A program made the translations under genes and the position numbers. The notes under the pieces were generated by a model. That model searched no databases. It saw only the letters and a program-made list of their open reading frames with translations, and was not told the origin of the DNA. Below, piece by piece: positions 34,275-43,980 of a stretch of DNA of 64,000 nucleotides. The stretch is from Chromobacterium phragmitis (GTDB lineage Bacteria > Pseudomonadota > Gammaproteobacteria > Burkholderiales > Chromobacteriaceae): the NCBI RefSeq assembly GCF_003325475.1, contig NZ_CP029495.1, forward strand, positions 1,984,001 to 2,048,000, written 5' to 3'. Every line of letters begins with the position of its first letter. Positions within the stretch are counted from its first letter, which is position 1.

Positions 34275-35726
34275 ATGACACAAGCCACCCTCAAGCAATT
34301 GTCGCAACAGTTGGCGGCCAAGCAAGTCTCCAGCGTGGAGCTGGCCGGCCAGTATCTGGATCGCATCGAAGCGCTGAACCCGAGGCTCAACGCCATCGTC
34401 ACCGTTGACCGCGAGAAGACGCTGGCCGAGGCGAAGGCCGCCGACGTCCGCCTCGCGGCCGGCAATGCCCACGCGCTGACCGGCGTGCCGCTGCTGCACA
34501 AGGATCTGTTTTGCCAGCAAGGCTGGAAGACCAGCTGCGGCTCCAGGATGCTGGACAACTTCGTTTCTCCGTACAGCGCCCATGTGGTGGAGCAATGCGC
34601 CGCCGCCGGCATGGTGACGCTGGGCCGCGCCAATATGGATGAATTCGCGATGGGTTCGTCCAATGAGAACTCGTTTTACGGCGCGGTGAAGAACCCGTGG
34701 GATCTGAGCGCCATCCCGGGCGGCAGCTCGGGCGGCTCGGCCGCCGCGGTCGCCGCGCGCCTGGCGCCGGCGGCCACAGCCACCGATACCGGGGGCTCCA
34801 TCCGCCAGCCGGCCAGCCATTGCGGCGTCACCGGCATCAAGCCGACCTACGGCGTGGTGTCGCGCTACGGCATGGTGGCCTACGCGTCTTCGCTGGATCA
34901 GGGCGGCCCGATCGCCCAGACCGCCGAAGACTGCGCGCTGATGCTGAACGTGATGGCCGGCTTCGACGAGCGGGACTCCACCAGCCTGGAGCGCGCCAAG
35001 GAAGATTATGCGCGCGATCTGAACCAGTCCTTGGCTGGCCTGAAGGTGGGCTTGCCCAAGGAGTACTTCGCCGCCGGCCTGGACGCCGATGTCGCGCGGG
35101 CCGTCGACAATGCCGTGGCCGAACTGAAGAAGCTGGGCGCGGAGGCGGTGGAGATCGCGCTGCCGAACACCGAGCTGTCGATCCCGGCCTATTACGTGAT
35201 CGCGCCGGCCGAGGCCTCGACCAACCTGTCCCGCTACGACGGCGTCCGCTACGGCCACCGGGCCAAGGAATACAAGGACCTGGTGGAAATGTACGAGAAG
35301 ACTCGCGCCGAAGGCTTCGGCGACGAGGTCAAGCGCCGCATCCTGGTGGGCAGCTATGTGCTGAGCCATGGCTACTACGACGCCTACTACCTGAAGGCGC
35401 AGAAGATCCGCCGCCTGATCGCCAATGATTTCCAGGCCGCGTTCCAGCAGTGCGACGTGATCCTGGGGCCGGTGGCGCCGACCGCCGCCTTCAATATCGG
35501 CGAGAAGTCCGGCGATCCGGTGCAGATGTACCTGTCCGACATTTACACCTTGTCGGTGAATCTGGCCGGCCTGCCCGGCATGAGCGTGCCGGCCGGCTTC
35601 GCCGCCAACGGCCGACCGATCGGCCTGCAGATCATCGGCAATTACTTCGCCGAGGCCAAGATGCTGAACGTCGCGCACCAGTTCCAGCAGGCGACAGACT
35701 GGCACGCCAAGGCGCCGGCGCTGTAA
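34275..35726 (+). CDS. gatA: Asp-tRNA(Asn)/Glu-tRNA(Gln) amidotransferase subunit A (glutaminase)
   Basis: 483 residues from the ATG at 34275. The amidase-signature triad is intact: Lys76 (LLHKDLF), Ser151 (GGSSGGS) and nucleophile Ser175 (DTGGSIRQPA), each three below the Staphylococcus numbers 79, 154 and 178. GatA releases ammonia from glutamine for GatB. It lies 82 bp after gatC. Confidence 0.97.
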   Translation: MTQATLKQLSQQLAAKQVSSVELAGQYLDRIEALNPRLNAIVTVDREKTLAEAKAADVRLAAGNAHALTGVPLLHKDLFCQQGWKTSCGSRMLDNFVSPYSAHVVEQCAAAGMVTLGRANMDEFAMGSSNENSFYGAVKNPWDLSAIPGGSSGGSAAAVAARLAPAATATDTGGSIRQPASHCGVTGIKPTYGVVSRYGMVAYASSLDQGGPIAQTAEDCALMLNVMAGFDERDSTSLERAKEDYARDLNQSLAGLKVGLPKEYFAAGLDADVARAVDNAVAELKKLGAEAVEIALPNTELSIPAYYVIAPAEASTNLSRYDGVRYGHRAKEYKDLVEMYEKTRAEGFGDEVKRRILVGSYVLSHGYYDAYYLKAQKIRRLIANDFQAAFQQCDVILGPVAPTAAFNIGEKSGDPVQMYLSDIYTLSVNLAGLPGMSVPAGFAANGRPIGLQIIGNYFAEAKMLNVAHQFQQATDWHAKAPAL

Positions 35727-35880
35727 TGCCGGCGGCTGCGCGACGCGAATGCCGCGTAGGGCGCGCCGTGTTGAATGTTTGCTGCCTGCGCGCGCCTGGT
35801 CTTCGCGCCGCTCGCGCGGGCTCAGAATTTAAGTTTCCATGGGTGCGGCTGCGCCCTGGCATGAAAAGGATTTTCCGACC

Positions 35881-37308
35881 ATGAAATGGGAAGTCGTCAT
35901 CGGTATCGAGGTGCACGTGCAGCTCAATACCGCCTCCAAGATTTTCTCCGGCTCCAGCACCGCCTTCGGCGCGGAACCGAACACCCAGGCTTCGGCCGTG
36001 GAGCTGGCGCTGCCCGGCGTGCTCCCGGTGCTGAACCGCGCCGTGGTGGACAAGGCGATTCGCCTGGGCCTGGCGCTGGACGCCAAGATCAACCAGAAGA
36101 ATGTGTTCGCGCGCAAGAACTACTTCTATCCCGATCTCCCCAAAGGCTACCAGATCAGCCAGATGGACCTGCCCATCGTCGAGCACGGCCAGCTGAAAAT
36201 CCTGGTCGGCGATCAGGAAAAAGTCATCGGCGTGACCCGAGCCCACATGGAAGAAGATGCCGGCAAGAGCCTGCATGAAGACTTCCAGGGTCTGTCCGGC
36301 ATCGACCTCAACCGCGCCGGCACCCCGCTCTTGGAAGTGGTGTCCGAGCCGGACATGCGTTCGGTCGACGAGGCGCTGGCCTACGTCAAGGCCTTGTACA
36401 CGCTGGTGACCTGGCTGGGCATCTGCGACGGCAATATGCAGGAAGGCAGCTTCCGCATGGACGTCAACGTGTCGGTGCGTCCGGAAGGCCAGAAGGCATT
36501 CGGCACCCGCCGCGAGATCAAGAACCTCAACTCCTTCCGCTTCCTGGAGCAGGCCGCCAAGTACGAAATCCAGTGGCAGATCGACACGCTGGAAGACGGC
36601 GGCAAGGTGCAGCAAGCTACCGTGCTGTTCGACCCGGACAGCGGCGAAACCCGCATGATGCGCAGCAAGGAAGACGCGCATGATTACCGTTACTTTCCGG
36701 ACCCGGACCTGCTCCCGGTGCGCATCTCCGACGAGCAGATCGCCCGCATCCAGGGCGAAATGCCGGAGCTGCCGGGCGCGATGCAGGGCCGTTTCGTGGA
36801 AAGCTACGGCGTCTCCGCCTACGACGCGGCGCTGCTGACTTCCAGCCTCAAGCAGGCGGAGTATTTCGAAGCCGCGGCCAAGGCATCCGGCCAGGGCAAG
36901 CTGGCCGCCAACTGGATCAACGGCGAAATCGCCGCGCGCCTGAACCGCGACGGCAAGGACATCGCCGACTGCCCGATCTCTGCGGAGCGCCTGTCCGGCC
37001 TGATCGCGCGCATTGCCGACAACACCCTGTCCAGCAAGCTGGCCAAGCAGGTATTCGACGCCTTGTGGGACAGCGATCTGTCCGCCGATGACATCATCGA
37101 GCGCGACGGCTTGAAGCAGGTGTCCGACGTCGGCGCCATCGAGAAAATGGTGGAAGAAGCCATCGCCGCCAACCCCAAGGCGGTGGAGGAATTCCGCGCC
37201 GGCAAGGAAAAGGCGCTGAACGCGCTGGCCGGCCAAGTGATGAAAGCGTCCAAGGGCAAGGCCAATCCGGCCCAGGTGCAGGACATCCTGCGTCAGAAGC
37301 TGTCCTGA
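35881..37308 (+). CDS. gatB: Asp-tRNA(Asn)/Glu-tRNA(Gln) amidotransferase subunit B
   Basis: 475 residues from the ATG at 35881 (MKWEVVIGIEVHVQLNT); an in-frame ATG 14 codons earlier is rejected because it would add a non-homologous leader. Conserved segments include FYPDLPKGYQISQMD, GVTRAHMEEDAGKS, EVVSEPDMRS and RDYRYFPDPDL-like DYRYFPDPDLLPV. The C-terminal YqeY-like tail domain contacts tRNA. It is the kinase/transamidase subunit. A strong terminator follows. Confidence 0.97.
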   Translation: MKWEVVIGIEVHVQLNTASKIFSGSSTAFGAEPNTQASAVELALPGVLPVLNRAVVDKAIRLGLALDAKINQKNVFARKNYFYPDLPKGYQISQMDLPIVEHGQLKILVGDQEKVIGVTRAHMEEDAGKSLHEDFQGLSGIDLNRAGTPLLEVVSEPDMRSVDEALAYVKALYTLVTWLGICDGNMQEGSFRMDVNVSVRPEGQKAFGTRREIKNLNSFRFLEQAAKYEIQWQIDTLEDGGKVQQATVLFDPDSGETRMMRSKEDAHDYRYFPDPDLLPVRISDEQIARIQGEMPELPGAMQGRFVESYGVSAYDAALLTSSLKQAEYFEAAAKASGQGKLAANWINGEIAARLNRDGKDIADCPISAERLSGLIARIADNTLSSKLAKQVFDALWDSDLSADDIIERDGLKQVSDVGAIEKMVEEAIAANPKAVEEFRAGKEKALNALAGQVMKASKGKANPAQVQDILRQKLS

Positions 37309-37326
37309 TCGCTGGATCGCGAGCGG

Positions 37327-37363
37327 CGACATGGCGGCCATAGCGGCCGTCATGTCGTTTTTT
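37327..37363 (+). terminator. Rho-independent terminator after gatB
   Basis: CGACATGGCGGCC (37327-37339) pairs with GGCCGTCATGTCG (37345-37357), with one G-U pair, followed by six T. Confidence 0.92.
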
Positions 37364-37591
37364 AAATACATGGGTAAAAATTGCCGCGGTTAATGTGTTG
37401 CTTTTCCTGAAGATGCTTGTTGTTCAAACAGTTCCATCGGCAATTATTGCCGCCCTGTTGCATTCCTTGCGACTCGCAATGTTCACATCCCACTTTTACT
37501 GGCGGATTTAAGTCTCTGATTTGTTTCAGATTCCGTTTTGAAGCGCGCCCGTAAGTCATTGTCTCAAAAGGCGAATTAGAAAAACCCTATG

Positions 37592-37620
37592 TTGACCGTA
37601 GGGCGGTTCTTTCTTATAGT
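37592..37620 (+). promoter_or_regulatory. Promoter of the dcw cluster (Pmra)
   Basis: TTGACC (37592-37597), exactly 17 nt, TATAGT (37615-37620). This is the best sigma-70 match in the window, about 90 bp before mraZ. Confidence 0.8.
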
Positions 37621-37658
37621 GGCGGAAAGTGGGGTAAAGTGGGTGAAAGTGGGGAAAT
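37619..37658 (+). promoter_or_regulatory. MraZ operator: four 10-bp direct repeats
   Basis: GTGGCGGAAA, GTGGGGTAAA, GTGGGTGAAA and GTGGGGAAAT follow one another without gaps from 37619. MraZ is known to bind short TGGG-containing repeats at this 10-bp spacing upstream of its own gene. The first repeat overlaps the end of the -10 box and the others cover the start point, so binding should block the promoter. Confidence 0.8.
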
Positions 37659-37709
37659 TCTTCCCCCAGAGCGACGGCTCTGTTTTCTCGGTCAGCGGGT
37701 TCTCAAATC

Positions 37710-38156
37710 ATGATTGGTGGCGTCAGCATCTTGTCTCTCGATAGCAAGGGGCGCTTGGCTATTCCGGCCAAGCACCGCGAGACGCTGCTGTCCGCGTTTG
37801 GGCACAAGCTGGTCGTCACCCTCGAATCCCAGGACCACCTGCTGCTGTACCCCGAACCCAACTGGCGCCCGGTCGAGGCCCGTCTGCTGGCTCTTCCCAC
37901 CGGCAATCCCACCCTGAAACGCTATCAACGACTGGTGCTCGGCCATGCCGAAACCCTGGAGATGGATTCCGCCGGCCGCGTCCTGCTGCCGGCCCGCCTG
38001 CGCGAACTGACCGCGCTGGACAAGGACGTTGCCCTGGTAGGCATGGGCAATCGATTCGAACTGTGGAATGCCGAGGAATGGGACAGCCAGACCGCTGACG
38101 CGCTGGCCATAGACCCTGCCGATTTGGCGCAACACCTTGGAGATTTCACGCTGTGA
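37710..38156 (+). CDS. mraZ: Transcriptional regulator MraZ
   Basis: 148 residues with two SpoVT/AbrB-like halves. SLDSKGRLAIPAKHR in the first and EMDSAGRVLLPARLRE in the second are the duplicated DxxGR DNA-contact motifs. It represses the dcw operon by binding the repeats just upstream. It overlaps rsmH by 4 bp. Confidence 0.96.
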   Translation: MIGGVSILSLDSKGRLAIPAKHRETLLSAFGHKLVVTLESQDHLLLYPEPNWRPVEARLLALPTGNPTLKRYQRLVLGHAETLEMDSAGRVLLPARLRELTALDKDVALVGMGNRFELWNAEEWDSQTADALAIDPADLAQHLGDFTL

Positions 38157-39115
38157 GCACCCCCACCTTCGTGCACCGCACGGTATTGCTGACCGAAGCG
38201 GTCGACGCCCTCGCCATCCGCCCTGATGGCGTCTACGTTGACTGCACCTTCGGTCGCGGAGGCCACAGCCGGTTGATCCTGTCGAAGCTAGGCCCCTCAG
38301 GCCGGCTGATCGCTTTCGACAAGGACTTGGAGGCCATCGCCGTCGCCGACAGGCTGGCGGCGGAAGACTCCCGCTTCAACATCGTGCACAACGGTTTCGA
38401 GACGCTGTCCGCCGAACTCGCCCGCCTGGGCGTGGCCGGCGTCGACGGCGTGCTGATGGACCTGGGCGTGTCGTCGCCGCAGATCGACGACGGCAGCCGC
38501 GGTTTCAGTTTCCGCTTCGACGCGCCGCTGGACATGCGTATGGATACCACCCGCGGCGTCACCGCCGCCGAGTGGTTGGCAACGGCCGACGAGGCCGATA
38601 TCAGAGAGGTCATCAAGACTTATGGTGAAGAGCGGTTTGCTCGCAAGATCGCAGCAGCCATTGTTGCGCAACGGGGGGAAATCCCCATCACGACCACCCG
38701 CGAGCTCGCTGTGCTCGTTGGGCAAAACGTCCGTACTCGGGAACCGGGTCAAGACCCGGCTACGCGCACCTTCCAGGCGATCCGGATCTTTGTGAATCGG
38801 GAGCTGGACGAACTGAAGGCGGTATTGCCGCAGGCTGCCCGCCTCTTGAACGAGAACGGCCGCTTGGCGGTGATCAGCTTCCACTCGCTGGAGGACCGCA
38901 TCGTCAAGCAGTATCTGCGCGACGTCAGCAGCGAGGAAAAGCTGCCGGCCTGGGCGATGGTGCGCGCGGCCGACATGGCCAAGCCGCCGATCGATCTGGT
39001 CGGCAAGGCGATTCGCGCCGGCGACGAGGAAGTGCGCGAGAACCCGCGCGCGCGCAGCGCCATCATGCGCGTGGCCGAGCGCACCGCCGCGCCGTGGCGG
39101 GAGGTCGACGCATGA
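38153..39115 (+). CDS. rsmH: 16S rRNA (cytosine(1402)-N4)-methyltransferase RsmH (MraW)
   Basis: 320 residues, GTG start in the GTGA overlap with mraZ. HRTVLLTEAVDAL, DCTFGRGGHSRLIL (SAM motif), DGVLMDLGVSSPQID and RLAVISFHSLEDRIVK are diagnostic. It modifies the ribosomal decoding centre. Confidence 0.97.
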   Translation: MSTPTFVHRTVLLTEAVDALAIRPDGVYVDCTFGRGGHSRLILSKLGPSGRLIAFDKDLEAIAVADRLAAEDSRFNIVHNGFETLSAELARLGVAGVDGVLMDLGVSSPQIDDGSRGFSFRFDAPLDMRMDTTRGVTAAEWLATADEADIREVIKTYGEERFARKIAAAIVAQRGEIPITTTRELAVLVGQNVRTREPGQDPATRTFQAIRIFVNRELDELKAVLPQAARLLNENGRLAVISFHSLEDRIVKQYLRDVSSEEKLPAWAMVRAADMAKPPIDLVGKAIRAGDEEVRENPRARSAIMRVAERTAAPWREVDA

Positions 39116-39384
39116 ACAAGCTCAACGCGACGCTATTGGCGATGGCCGTGTTCTCCGCCTGGTCGGTGATCACGTCCACGCATGTGTCGCGCAAGCTCTA
39201 CAGCGACTTGCAGAAGGAAACCAAGTCCGCGCAGCAGCTGGAGGTCGAGTTCGGCCAGCTGCAGCTTGAGCAGAGCACCTGGGGCGCGCACGCGGTGATA
39301 GAGAAGGCTGCGTCCACTCGCCTCGACATGCACACGCCCGATCCGCGCCAGATCCAGGTGATCTCGGCCAAGGGGGCGCTGTGA
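39112..39384 (+). CDS. ftsL: Cell division protein FtsL
   Basis: 90 residues from the ATG at 39112, overlapping the rsmH stop. It has a short cytoplasmic tip, one membrane segment (about 5-22), then a periplasmic coiled coil (KLYSDLQKETKSAQQLEVEF). It forms the FtsQLB complex that activates septal synthesis. Identification rests on position and topology as much as sequence. Confidence 0.92.
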   Translation: MNKLNATLLAMAVFSAWSVITSTHVSRKLYSDLQKETKSAQQLEVEFGQLQLEQSTWGAHAVIEKAASTRLDMHTPDPRQIQVISAKGAL

Positions 39385-41135
39385 TGCGCGCCGGTTCCAG
39401 CTACAGCGTCCGCACCCGTCCCGCGCCGGCCAGCCCGGCGTTGCGGATGACCAGCGTGCGGGTGCGCTGCGTGCTGCTGATGCTGGCCTTGCTGTTTCTG
39501 GCGCTGATCGCCCGCGCGGTCTATCTGCAGGTGGTGCAGCAGGACTTCCTGCAGAATCAGGGCGAAGCCCGTTTCCGCCGCACGCTGACGCTGGAAGCCA
39601 ACCGCGGCGTGATCACCGATCGCAACGGCGAGCCGCTGGCCATCAGCACGCCGGTGCAGACCATTTGGGCGAGTCCCGCCGACATGGAGCCGGTGCCGCC
39701 TGCCAAATTGCGCGAACTGGCCGGCCTGCTCGATCTGTCGCCGGAAGAGTTGTCGGCCAAACTGTCCGACCGCAAGAAAGAGTTCGTCTACATCAAGCGC
39801 CAGATCAGCCCGGAGCTGGCGGAGAAGGTGATGGCGCTGGGCGTGCCAGGCATCGCCAAGCAACAGGAATTCCGCCGCTTCTACCCGACCGGTGAAATCA
39901 TGTCCCACATCATTGGCTTCACCGGTGTGGATGGCAAAGGCCAGGAAGGCGTCGAGCTGGCGCGCGAGAAGATGCTGTCCGGCAAGGACGGCCGCCGCGT
40001 GGTGTTGAAGGATAGGCGCGGCCACATCATCGAAGACGTGGCCGCCATCGAGCCGCCGCGCGACGGCCAGAAGCTGGCGCTGGCGGTGGACCAGCGCATC
40101 CAGTACCTGGCCTACAGGGAGATCAAGGCCGCGGTGGAGGCGAACAAGGCGAAGGCCGGCAGCGTGGTCGTGCTGGACGCGCACAGCGGCGAGCTGCTGG
40201 CGCTGGCTAATTTCCCGTCGTTCAACCCCAATAATCGGGTCGGCGTGACGCCGGAAATGATGCGCAACCGCGGCGTGATCGACTTGTTCGAGCCTGGCTC
40301 CACCATGAAGCCGTTGTCGATCTCGCTGGCGTTGGAGCATCACAAGGCCAGCCTGAAAACGGTGCTGGACACGCACAGCTACATGATAGGGCCGGCCACC
40401 ATCCGCGATGTGTCGCCGCAAGCCAGCCTGGACATCCTCGGCATCATCCAGAAATCGTCCAATGTCGGCACCAGCAAGCTGGCGCTGATGAGCAGTCCGG
40501 AGGAGTTCTGGAAGCATTACGACGCGCTGGGCTTTGGCCGCGCGCCTGAAACCGGCTTTCCCGGCGAGGCCGGCGGCCGCCTGCGGGATTGGCACAAGTG
40601 GCGGCCGATCGAGCAGGCCACCATGTCTTTCGGCTACGGCGTGTCGGTCAGCCTGATCCAGATGGCGCGCGCCTACACCATCTTCGCCAACGACGGCGTG
40701 ATGTTGCCCATCTCTTTGTATCGGACGGCGAATCCGATGCCGGGCAAGCGAGTGCTGGACACCGGCACCGCGCATGAAATGCGCGATCTGCTGATCGCCA
40801 ACAGCCAGCCGGGCGGGGGCGCGGTCAACGGCCGCATCATCGGTTACAGCATCGGCGCCAAGAGCGGCACCGCGCGCAAATTGGAGGGCCGCAGCTACGT
40901 GGCCAACAAGCACCGAGCGCTGTTCATGGGCTTCGCGCCGGGCCATGCGCCCAAAGTGATCGTGGCGGTGATGATAGATGAACCCTCGGCGGGCAAATAT
41001 TACGGCGGCGCGGTGGCAGCGCCGGTGTTCGCCAATGTGGCCGGCGGCGCGCTGCGGACGTTGAACGTGCCGCCCGACGAGCCATCCAACAACACTTTAT
41101 TGCCGGAATCGACCCCGGTTCCGGCGGATTTCTAA
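39384..41135 (+). CDS. ftsI: Penicillin-binding protein 3 (septal transpeptidase FtsI)
   Basis: 583 residues. It has an N-terminal membrane anchor (about 31-50), the RGVITDRNGEPLAIST pedestal motif, and a transpeptidase domain with Ser306 in STMK, SSN (QKSSNVG) and KSGT (AKSGTAR). Start: GTG-ATG at 39381-39386; the ATG shares its A with the ftsL stop. It cross-links septal peptidoglycan. Confidence 0.97.
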   Translation: MRAGSSYSVRTRPAPASPALRMTSVRVRCVLLMLALLFLALIARAVYLQVVQQDFLQNQGEARFRRTLTLEANRGVITDRNGEPLAISTPVQTIWASPADMEPVPPAKLRELAGLLDLSPEELSAKLSDRKKEFVYIKRQISPELAEKVMALGVPGIAKQQEFRRFYPTGEIMSHIIGFTGVDGKGQEGVELAREKMLSGKDGRRVVLKDRRGHIIEDVAAIEPPRDGQKLALAVDQRIQYLAYREIKAAVEANKAKAGSVVVLDAHSGELLALANFPSFNPNNRVGVTPEMMRNRGVIDLFEPGSTMKPLSISLALEHHKASLKTVLDTHSYMIGPATIRDVSPQASLDILGIIQKSSNVGTSKLALMSSPEEFWKHYDALGFGRAPETGFPGEAGGRLRDWHKWRPIEQATMSFGYGVSVSLIQMARAYTIFANDGVMLPISLYRTANPMPGKRVLDTGTAHEMRDLLIANSQPGGGAVNGRIIGYSIGAKSGTARKLEGRSYVANKHRALFMGFAPGHAPKVIVAVMIDEPSAGKYYGGAVAAPVFANVAGGALRTLNVPPDEPSNNTLLPESTPVPADF

Positions 41136-41139
41136 GATC

Positions 41140-42621
41140 ATGAAGAGCCGTTTGACTGCGTTGCCGGATTGGGATCCGGCCTTGTTGCAACAGCTGGGCC
41201 TCCCCATCAAGCGGGTAGAGGCCGACAGCCGCCGCGTGCTGCCGGGCGACGTGTTTCTCGCCTGCCGGGGCGAGTACGTCGACGGCCGCGATTTCATTCC
41301 CGCCGCGCTGGAAAAAGGCGCTGCCGCGGTGCTGTGGGACGACGCCGACGGCTTTGTCTGGAAAGCCGAGTGGCAGGCGCCCAATTTGGCGGTGCCCAAT
41401 CTGCGCGAGCGCGCCGGCATCGTCGCCGCCCACGTGCTGGGCCAACCGTCGCGCGATCTGACCGTGGTCGGCATCACCGGCACCAACGGCAAGACCTCCA
41501 TTTCCCATTGGCTGGCGCAGGCTTTCTCGCTGCTGGGCCAGAAAGCGGCCTTGATCGGCACCGTCGGCAACGGCTTCTATGGCCAATTGACCGAAACCAC
41601 CCACACCACGCCGGATCCGGTGACGGTGCAGCAGAAGCTGGCCGAGTACCGCCGCCAGGGCGCGCACGTGGTGACGATGGAAGTGTCCAGCCATGGCCTG
41701 GACCAGTTCCGCGTCAACGGCGTCGAGTTCGCCACCGCGGTGTTCACCAACCTGACCCGCGACCACCTCGACTACCACGGTTCGATGGAAGCCTACGGCG
41801 AGTCGAAGAAGAAGCTGTTCTTCTGGGAAGGCCTGAAACACGCGGTGATCAACGCCGACGACGCTTTCGGCCGCCAGTTGGCCGCCGGGATCGATCCTAA
41901 GCAGACCCGCGTGGTCACCTACGGCCTGGAGCAGGGCGATGTGCGTCCGCTGGCGCTGGCCGCCACGCTGGAAGGCCTGCAGCTGACCGTGGCCACGCCG
42001 TGGGGCGCGGTCGACGTGCGCACCGGCCTGGTCGGCCGCTTCAACGCCGCCAATCTGCTGGCCTGTCTGGCCACGCTGTGCGTCAACGGCGTCAGCCTGC
42101 GCGACGCCGCCGCGGTGATGGCGCGCATCCAGCCGGCGCGCGGCCGCATGCAGAGCGTGGGCGGCGCGCATGAGCCGCTGGTGGTGATCGATTACGCCCA
42201 TACCCCCGACGCGCTGGAAAAAGCGTTGGCCACGTTGTCAGAGATCCGCCCCGCCGGCGGCAGGCTGTTCTGCGTGTTCGGCTGCGGCGGCGACCGCGAT
42301 CCCGGCAAGCGTCCGATGATGGGCGCCATCGCCGAAAAGCACGCCGACGTGGCGGTGCTGACCAGCGACAACCCGCGCAGCGAGGACCCGCAGGCCATCA
42401 TTCGCGATGTGCTTTCCGGCATGGATGCCGCCAAGACGCACGTGGAGGCCGACCGCGAGGCCGCCATCCACTGGGCGGTGGGCCAGGCCAGGGTGGGCGA
42501 CGTGGTGCTGGTGGCCGGCAAGGGCCACGAGGAATACCAGGACATCGCCGGCGTCAAGCGGCCGTTCTCCGACTTCCGCGTGGCGGAAGAAGCGCTGACC
42601 GCGTGGGGAAAGCCGCGATGA
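41140..42621 (+). CDS. murE: UDP-N-acetylmuramoyl-tripeptide synthetase MurE (meso-DAP adding)
   Basis: 493 residues. The ATP loop is GITGTNGKTSISHW. The DNPR motif (TSDNPRSEDP) is the signature of ligases that add meso-diaminopimelate as the third residue. It starts 4 bp after ftsI and overlaps murF by 4 bp. Confidence 0.97.
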   Translation: MKSRLTALPDWDPALLQQLGLPIKRVEADSRRVLPGDVFLACRGEYVDGRDFIPAALEKGAAAVLWDDADGFVWKAEWQAPNLAVPNLRERAGIVAAHVLGQPSRDLTVVGITGTNGKTSISHWLAQAFSLLGQKAALIGTVGNGFYGQLTETTHTTPDPVTVQQKLAEYRRQGAHVVTMEVSSHGLDQFRVNGVEFATAVFTNLTRDHLDYHGSMEAYGESKKKLFFWEGLKHAVINADDAFGRQLAAGIDPKQTRVVTYGLEQGDVRPLALAATLEGLQLTVATPWGAVDVRTGLVGRFNAANLLACLATLCVNGVSLRDAAAVMARIQPARGRMQSVGGAHEPLVVIDYAHTPDALEKALATLSEIRPAGGRLFCVFGCGGDRDPGKRPMMGAIAEKHADVAVLTSDNPRSEDPQAIIRDVLSGMDAAKTHVEADREAAIHWAVGQARVGDVVLVAGKGHEEYQDIAGVKRPFSDFRVAEEALTAWGKPR

Positions 42622-43979
42622 TGACGCTGAGCCAAGCCGCCCGCTTCGCGCAAGGCCGCCTGATCGGCGCCGACGGCGAAGTGCTGCGCGTGATCACCGA
42701 CAGCCGCCAGGCGCAGCCGGGCGACCTGTTTGTCGCGCTCAAGGGCGAGCGTTTCGACGCCCATGATTTCGTCGCCGAGGTGGTGGCCAAGGGCGCCGCC
42801 GCGCTGGTGCGCGACGGCTTCGAATTGGCCGGCGCCAGCCTGATCCAGGCGGGCGACGACACCCGGCTGGCGCTGGGCCGCCTGGCCGCCGGCTGGCGCG
42901 AGACGCAGCCGGCCGTCCGTATCGGCGTCACTGGCTCCAACGGCAAGACCACGGTCAAGGAAATGCTGGCCGCGATTCTGCGCGCCCACGCCGGCGACGA
43001 CGCCGTGCTGGCCACCGCCGGCAATTTCAACAACGACATCGGCCTGCCGCTGACGCTGCTGCAACTGAAGCCGCAACATCGCTACGCGGTGATCGAGATG
43101 GGCATGAACCATCACGGCGAACTCCGCTACCTGACCGGGCTGACCCGGCCGCAGGTGGCGCTGGTCAATAACGCGATGCGCGCCCACTTCGGCCATTTCG
43201 GCTCCACCGAGGACGTTGCCCGCGCCAAAGCCGAAATTTTCGAAGGCCTGGCCGACGGCGGCGTGGCGGTGGTCAACGCCGACGATGCCAATCTGCCGCT
43301 GTTCCGCGCGGCCGCAGGCGGCCATCGCCAGCTCAGCTTCGGCCTGGAGCAGGCTGACGTGAGTGCGCGCGGCCTGGTCCTGTCGGCGCTGGGCAGCCGC
43401 TTCACGCTGCGCTCTCCGGCGGGTGAAGCGGAGATTTCGCTGCCGGCCCCGGGCGAGCACAACGTCAGGAACGCGCTGGCCGCTGCCGCCGTCGCCTTGG
43501 CGCTGGACGTGCCGCTGACCGCCATCGCCCAGGGACTGGCCGCCTTTGGCGGCGCCAAGGGACGTCTGCAGATCAAGCAAAGCCCGCGCGGCCTGACCGT
43601 GATCGACGATAGCTACAACGCGAACCCGGATTCGATGAAGGCCGGCATCGACGTGCTGGCCGGCCTGCCTGGTCCGCGCTGCTTCGTGATGGGCGATATC
43701 GGCGAGCTGGGCGAGGCTGCGCCGGCGCTGCATGCCGAAGTCGGGGAACACGCGCGCCTGCGCGGCATCGAACAGCTCTTCGCGCTGGGCGAGGCCTCGC
43801 GGCGCGCGGTGGCCGCCTTTGGCGAGACGGGACAAGGTTTTGATTCGATTGACGAGCTGTTGGAGTGCCTGGATAGCCGGCTGGCGTCGGGTACCGCCGT
43901 TCTGGTCAAGGGGTCGCGCTTCATGCGCATGGAACGGGTGGTGGAACACCTGATGCAAGCAAAGAAAGAAGGAGTGTAA
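42618..43979 (+). CDS. murF: UDP-MurNAc-tripeptide:D-Ala-D-Ala ligase MurF
   Basis: 453 residues from the ATG at 42618 in the ATGA overlap with murE. It has GVTGSNGKTTVKEML, NFNNDIGLPLTLL, MGMNHHGEL and IDDSYNANPDSM. It adds the terminal dipeptide to the cytoplasmic precursor. Confidence 0.97.
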   Translation: MMTLSQAARFAQGRLIGADGEVLRVITDSRQAQPGDLFVALKGERFDAHDFVAEVVAKGAAALVRDGFELAGASLIQAGDDTRLALGRLAAGWRETQPAVRIGVTGSNGKTTVKEMLAAILRAHAGDDAVLATAGNFNNDIGLPLTLLQLKPQHRYAVIEMGMNHHGELRYLTGLTRPQVALVNNAMRAHFGHFGSTEDVARAKAEIFEGLADGGVAVVNADDANLPLFRAAAGGHRQLSFGLEQADVSARGLVLSALGSRFTLRSPAGEAEISLPAPGEHNVRNALAAAAVALALDVPLTAIAQGLAAFGGAKGRLQIKQSPRGLTVIDDSYNANPDSMKAGIDVLAGLPGPRCFVMGDIGELGEAAPALHAEVGEHARLRGIEQLFALGEASRRAVAAFGETGQGFDSIDELLECLDSRLASGTAVLVKGSRFMRMERVVEHLMQAKKEGV

Positions 43980-43980
43980 G

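Larger units (their letters stand above)
37364..37709. other. mra/dcw leader region
   Basis: The region from the gatB terminator to the mraZ ATG. Its right half holds the promoter and MraZ repeats listed below. Its left half (37380-37560) is less GC-rich and contains only a doubtful antisense frame. Confidence 0.6.
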
